Positions 55,071-64,000 of a stretch of DNA of 64,000 nucleotides are shown piece by piece. The notes beneath the pieces were generated by a model that was not told the DNA's origin, ran no database searches, and saw only the letters and a program-made list of their open reading frames with translations. This DNA comes from Microbacterium sp. lyk4-40-TSB-66 (lineage in GTDB: Bacteria > Actinomycetota > Actinomycetes > Actinomycetales > Microbacteriaceae), in the NCBI RefSeq assembly GCF_030209475.1, contig NZ_JARVRW010000006.1, positions 62,001 to 126,000 of the forward strand. The letters are read 5' to 3'. Within the stretch, counting starts at the first letter, position 1. Every line of letters begins with the position of its first letter. Position numbers and translations under genes: made by a program.

Positions 55071-56446
55071 CCACCGTTCGTGACCACGCGCCGGGCGAGC
55101 AGAAGCCGGGTGACCGGTCCGCGAGCCTCCGCGACCAGAAGGGCCCGTTCTTCGGCGAGTTCGGCGGCCGATACATGCCCGAGTCGCTCATCGCCGCGAT
55201 CGACGAGCTCACCGAGGTCTACGAGTCGGCGATGGCCGACCCGACCTTCCACGCCGAACTGCGCGCTCTGCTGCACGACTACGCGGGCCGCCCGTCGGTC
55301 CTCACCGAGGTGCCGCGCTTCGCCGAACACGCGGGTGGTGCCCGGGTGTTCCTCAAACGCGAAGACCTGAACCACACCGGATCGCACAAGATCAACAACG
55401 TGCTCGGGCAGGCGCTGCTCACCAAGCGCCTGGGCAAGACGCGCGTCATCGCCGAGACCGGTGCCGGTCAGCACGGTGTGGCCACGGCCACCGCTGCCGC
55501 GCTCTTCGGCCTCGACTGCGTCGTCTACATGGGCGAGGTCGACACCGAGCGCCAGGCGCTGAACGTCGCGCGCATGCGTCTGCTGGGCGCCGAGGTCGTG
55601 CCCGTCACGACCGGCTCCCGCACCCTCAAGGACGCGATCAACGAGGCGTACCGCGATTGGGTCGCCTCGGTCGAGACGACCAACTACATCTTCGGCACCG
55701 CGGCCGGCCCCCACCCGTTCCCGGCGATGGTGCGCGACTTCCAGAAGATCATCGGCGAAGAGACCCGCGCCGAGTTCCTCGAACGCCTCGGCCGGCTCCC
55801 CGACGCCGTGTTCGCGTGCGTGGGCGGCGGCTCCAACGCCATCGGCATGTTCGACGCGTTCCTCGACGACGAGGGCGTCGCGCTCTACGGCGTCGAGGCC
55901 GCCGGCGACGGCGTCGACACCCCGAAGCACGCGGCATCCATCGGTCGGGGTCGTCCCGGCGTCCTGCACGGTGCCCGCACGTACGTGCTGCAGGACGAAG
56001 ACGGACAGACCACCGAGTCGCACTCGATCTCGGCCGGCCTGGATTACCCCGGCGTCGGTCCCGAGCACGCGTGGCTCGCCGACCTGGGACGCGCGAAGTA
56101 CATCCCCGCGACCGACGACGAGGCGATGCAGGCTCTGCGTCTCCTGTCGCGCACCGAAGGCATCATCCCCGCGATCGAGTCGGCGCACGCCCTCGCCGGC
56201 GCCCTGCGCGTCGGACGGGAGATGGGTCCGGATGCCGTGATCGCCATCAACCTCTCGGGTCGCGGCGACAAAGACATGGACACCGCGGCGCGGTACTTCG
56301 ACCTCTACGACGCCGAGCACGCGCCGGACGAGGCGAGCGGACCCGCGCAGACGCGCGCGGCCGAGGCCGTGGCATCCGCCCCCGGCTCCCCGGTCGACGT
56401 GACGGCCGCGCCCGACGCCGCGAGCGGTGCGGGGGTCGAACTGTGA
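55067..56446 (+). CDS. trpB: tryptophan synthase beta chain
   Basis: PLP enzyme that joins indole and serine. 459 residues; the core (about 20-410) has [20 protein letters not shown] with the PLP Lys, [30 protein letters not shown] and [13 protein letters not shown]. The last ~40 residues are an Ala/Pro/Ser/Asp-rich tail beyond the usual end near DLYD, and not needed for catalysis by family comparison. Overlaps trpC and trpA by 4 bases each. Confidence 0.97.
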   Translation: MTTVRDHAPGEQKPGDRSASLRDQKGPFFGEFGGRYMPESLIAAIDELTEVYESAMADPTFHAELRALLHDYAGRPSVLTEVPRFAEHAGGARVFLKREDLNHTGSHKINNVLGQALLTKRLGKTRVIAETGAGQHGVATATAAALFGLDCVVYMGEVDTERQALNVARMRLLGAEVVPVTTGSRTLKDAINEAYRDWVASVETTNYIFGTAAGPHPFPAMVRDFQKIIGEETRAEFLERLGRLPDAVFACVGGGSNAIGMFDAFLDDEGVALYGVEAAGDGVDTPKHAASIGRGRPGVLHGARTYVLQDEDGQTTESHSISAGLDYPGVGPEHAWLADLGRAKYIPATDDEAMQALRLLSRTEGIIPAIESAHALAGALRVGREMGPDAVIAINLSGRGDKDMDTAARYFDLYDAEHAPDEASGPAQTRAAEAVASAPGSPVDVTAAPDAASGAGVEL

Positions 56447-57249
56447 CCTCGCGCGTCTCCGCCGCGATCGACGCCGCCCACGCGGAGGGGCGCGGGGCGT
56501 TCGTCGGATACCTGCCCGCCGGCTTCCCCGATGTCGCCACGAGCATCGAAGCGGCCGTCGCCCTGGCCGAAGCCGGCGCCGACGTGATCGAGCTCGGCCC
56601 GCCGTACAGCGATCCGGTGATGGACGGCCTGGTCATCCAGGAGGCCACGCAGACCGCTCTCGCCAACGGCTTCCGCATGCGCGACCTGTTCACCATCATC
56701 CGTGAGGTCACGACGCGCACCGAGGTGCCGGTCCTGGTGATGACGTACTGGAACCTCGTCGAGCAGTACGGGGTCGACCGGTACGCCGACGAACTCGTCG
56801 CCGCGGGCGGGGCGGGTCTCATCACACCCGACATCACTCCCGACGCCGGCGCCGCGTGGATCGCCGCGAGCGAGCGCACCGGTCTCGACCGCGTCTTCCT
56901 CGCCGCCCCCACTTCGTCGGACGAGCGCCTGCAGATGATCGTCGCGGCCTCCACGGGCTTCGTCTACACCGTGTCGACCATGGGCATCACGGGGGAGCGC
57001 ACGCAGCTGGATGCCGCAGCGCGCACGCTCGTGGAGCGCCTCCGCGCCTTCGGCGCGCAGCACGCCTGCGTGGGGATCGGCATCTCCAACGCCGAGCAGG
57101 TCGCGGGCGTGGTCGACTACGCCGACGGCGCGATCGTCGGCACGGCGCTCGTGAAAGCGCTGCGCGACGGCGGCGTCGAGGGGCTGTCGGACCTCACGCG
57201 GGAGCTGTCCGCGGGCACGACGCGGCGCGCCTTAGACTCGTTCGCATGA
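56443..57249 (+). CDS. trpA: tryptophan synthase alpha chain
   Basis: Cleaves indole-glycerol phosphate and passes indole to TrpB. 268-residue TIM barrel with the catalytic Glu in [22 protein letters not shown] near the start, Asp in [10 protein letters not shown], and the phosphate loop [13 protein letters not shown] 56443 overlaps the trpB stop. Its last codons include a rare TTA (Leu) that is part of a TTAGACT promoter-like sequence for lgt; the end overlaps lgt by 4 bases. Confidence 0.96.
   Translation: MTSRVSAAIDAAHAEGRGAFVGYLPAGFPDVATSIEAAVALAEAGADVIELGPPYSDPVMDGLVIQEATQTALANGFRMRDLFTIIREVTTRTEVPVLVMTYWNLVEQYGVDRYADELVAAGGAGLITPDITPDAGAAWIAASERTGLDRVFLAAPTSSDERLQMIVAASTGFVYTVSTMGITGERTQLDAAARTLVERLRAFGAQHACVGIGISNAEQVAGVVDYADGAIVGTALVKALRDGGVEGLSDLTRELSAGTTRRALDSFA
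57233..57238 (+). promoter_or_regulatory. candidate leaderless promoter (-10) of lgt inside trpA
   Basis: TAGACT, 7 bases before the lgt ATG. It explains the TTA codon at the end of trpA, since the surrounding genes nearly always use CTG/CTC for Leu. Confidence 0.5.
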
Positions 57250-58250
57250 CGTTCGCCCTCTCGAGCGCCGCCTCCGGCGTGCTCGCCAGCATCCCGAGCC
57301 CGACGATCTCCTACGTCGATCTCGGTCCGCTCCGCATCCACTTCTACGCGCTCTGCATCATCGCGGGCATCATCGTGGCGGTCTTCCTCACGAACGCGCG
57401 TCTGACGCGTCGGGGTGCCGAGAAGTGGGTCGTCATCGACATCTGCCTGCTGGCGGTGCCGCTGGCAATCGTCGTGGCACGCATCTACCACGTCGTCACG
57501 CACCTCGGCTTCTACTTCGGTCCGGGATCCAACCCCTGGAACATCACCCAGCCGGGCTCCGTGTGGGCGATCTGGGAGGGCGGCATCGCCATCTACGGCG
57601 CGCTGATCGGCGGCGCCATCGGCGCGATCCTCGGATGCAAGTGGACCGGCATCCGGTTCTGGACCTTCGCCGACGCCGTCGCACCGGGCCTCATCATCGC
57701 GCAGGCCATGGGCCGTTTCGGCAACTGGTTCAACCAGGAGCTCTTCGGTCAGCCCACCGACCTGCCCTGGGGCCTCGAGATCGCGGCCGGCAACCCGGCG
57801 ATCCCCGTCGGACTGCCATCGGGCACGCTTTTCCAGCCGACCTTCCTCTACGAAGTCATCTGGAACCTGCTCGGCGCCGCCGTGATCCTGTGGGCCGGAA
57901 AGCGCTTCGGACTGCAGTGGGGCAAGCAGTTCGCGATCTACCTCGTGTGGTACTCCGCGGGCCGCATCGTCTGGGAATCCATCCGCATCGACCCCAGCGA
58001 CATCATCCTGGGCCTGCGCACGAACGTCTGGGCGGCCATCTTCGGCGTGCTCCTCGGCATCGTGATCTTCGTCGTGCAGTCCCGCCGTCACCTCGGTCTG
58101 GAGCCGTCGCCGTACGTGCCCGGTCGCGAGGGCAAGGCTCCCGGGGCTGTAGACTCAGGCGACCCCTCTGACTTCGTCGACGTGAGCGAGCCGCCCGCGA
58201 CGAGCGACACCGTCGGCACCAGCGCCACAAGCAGCCCCGCCACGAAATAA
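57246..58250 (+). CDS. lgt: prolipoprotein diacylglyceryl transferase
   Basis: Adds diacylglycerol to the lipobox Cys of prolipoproteins. 334 residues, about seven membrane helices (first at about 30-50), with the Lgt signature [20 protein letters not shown] (about residues 156-175) and an essential Arg region in [10 protein letters not shown] ~45-residue acidic/Ser-rich cytoplasmic tail ([18 protein letters not shown]) follows the last helix. ATG overlaps the trpA stop. Confidence 0.95.
   Translation: MTFALSSAASGVLASIPSPTISYVDLGPLRIHFYALCIIAGIIVAVFLTNARLTRRGAEKWVVIDICLLAVPLAIVVARIYHVVTHLGFYFGPGSNPWNITQPGSVWAIWEGGIAIYGALIGGAIGAILGCKWTGIRFWTFADAVAPGLIIAQAMGRFGNWFNQELFGQPTDLPWGLEIAAGNPAIPVGLPSGTLFQPTFLYEVIWNLLGAAVILWAGKRFGLQWGKQFAIYLVWYSAGRIVWESIRIDPSDIILGLRTNVWAAIFGVLLGIVIFVVQSRRHLGLEPSPYVPGREGKAPGAVDSGDPSDFVDVSEPPATSDTVGTSATSSPATK
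58150..58155 (+). promoter_or_regulatory. possible -10 box for gltB inside lgt
   Basis: TAGACT in GCTGTAGACTCAGG near the 3' end of lgt, 147 bases before the gltB ATG. It is the only promoter-like hexamer seen before gltB; a long leader would follow. Confidence 0.3.
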
Positions 58251-58302
58251 CACTCTGGGCCGACGTCGTCCCATCCGAAGCATCAACGTGAGGACGGTTG
58301 AT

Positions 58303-64000
<5,698 letters not shown>

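Overview
The window is a 64 kb, high-GC (about 70 % by eye) stretch of an actinobacterial chromosome. Gene content and order (ruvB-yajC-secD-secF-relA; the his/trp/lgt/gltBD block with an HGxxPAAW protein and a Trp-associated membrane protein; pyrR-pyrB-pyrC-PH-carA-carB-pyrF; an actinobacterial IHF domain; a PriA without Walker A) fit the Microbacteriaceae, most likely a Microbacterium-like organism. That placement is inference from gene families, not a database match. Nearly all of the window is core genome; no tRNA, rRNA, insertion sequence, phage gene or CRISPR array was found.

Layout. 1-6.5 kb: 3' part of ruvB, the SecD/SecF/YajC translocase accessory operon and relA. 6.5-9.3 kb: three minus-strand genes (AbiEi-like protein, DUF349 protein, small membrane protein). 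9.4-20.7 kb: rarA, rpsD, a small membrane protein, then a tight alaS-ruvX-mltG-aroE-aroC-aroK-aroB run. 20.9-25.9 kb: a quinate/shikimate catabolic module (MHS-family transporter, second shikimate dehydrogenase, TetR regulator, two-domain 3-dehydroshikimate dehydratase), apparently inserted between aroB and aroQ. 25.9-27.5 kb: aroQ, efp, nusB. 27.5-33 kb: a duplicated hairpin repeat, a SNF2-type helicase, a metallo-beta-lactamase/Rieske protein and a VOC protein. 33.3-43.4 kb: the pyrimidine operon running into an mIHF-guanylate kinase fusion, then rpoZ. 43.5-50.2 kb: metK, priA, fmt, rsmB, rpe. 50.2-51.1 kb: a gene-free block with four hairpin repeats. 51.1-64 kb: hisE-hisG-hisF-hisI, the Trp-associated membrane protein, the HGxxPAAW protein, trpC-trpB-trpA, lgt, gltB and the 5' part of gltD.

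How the genes work together. Many neighbours overlap by 4-14 bases (secD/secF, alaS/ruvX, mltG/aroE, aroC/aroK, aroK/aroB, the whole pyr operon, hisG/hisF/hisI, trpC/B/A, gltB/gltD), indicating translationally coupled operons. AroB, AroQ, AroE, AroK and AroC give most of the common aromatic pathway. The catabolic module would import shikimate or quinate and send dehydroshikimate to protocatechuate; similar GTAC-N6-GTAC palindromes in front of both of its transcription units suggest one TetR switch. The pyr operon leader carries a good match to the PyrR RNA-binding loop next to the pyrR ribosome-binding site.

The least explained features are (1) a 73-bp nested-hairpin element present six times with fixed 11-7-12-13-12-7-11 architecture, (2) a dispersed heptamer GGATGCC/GGCATCC that recurs throughout the genes on both strands and forces use of disfavoured codons, and (3) other long imperfect intergenic inverted repeats. 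Several promoters place a -10 hexamer 6-8 bases before the start codon, implying leaderless mRNAs.
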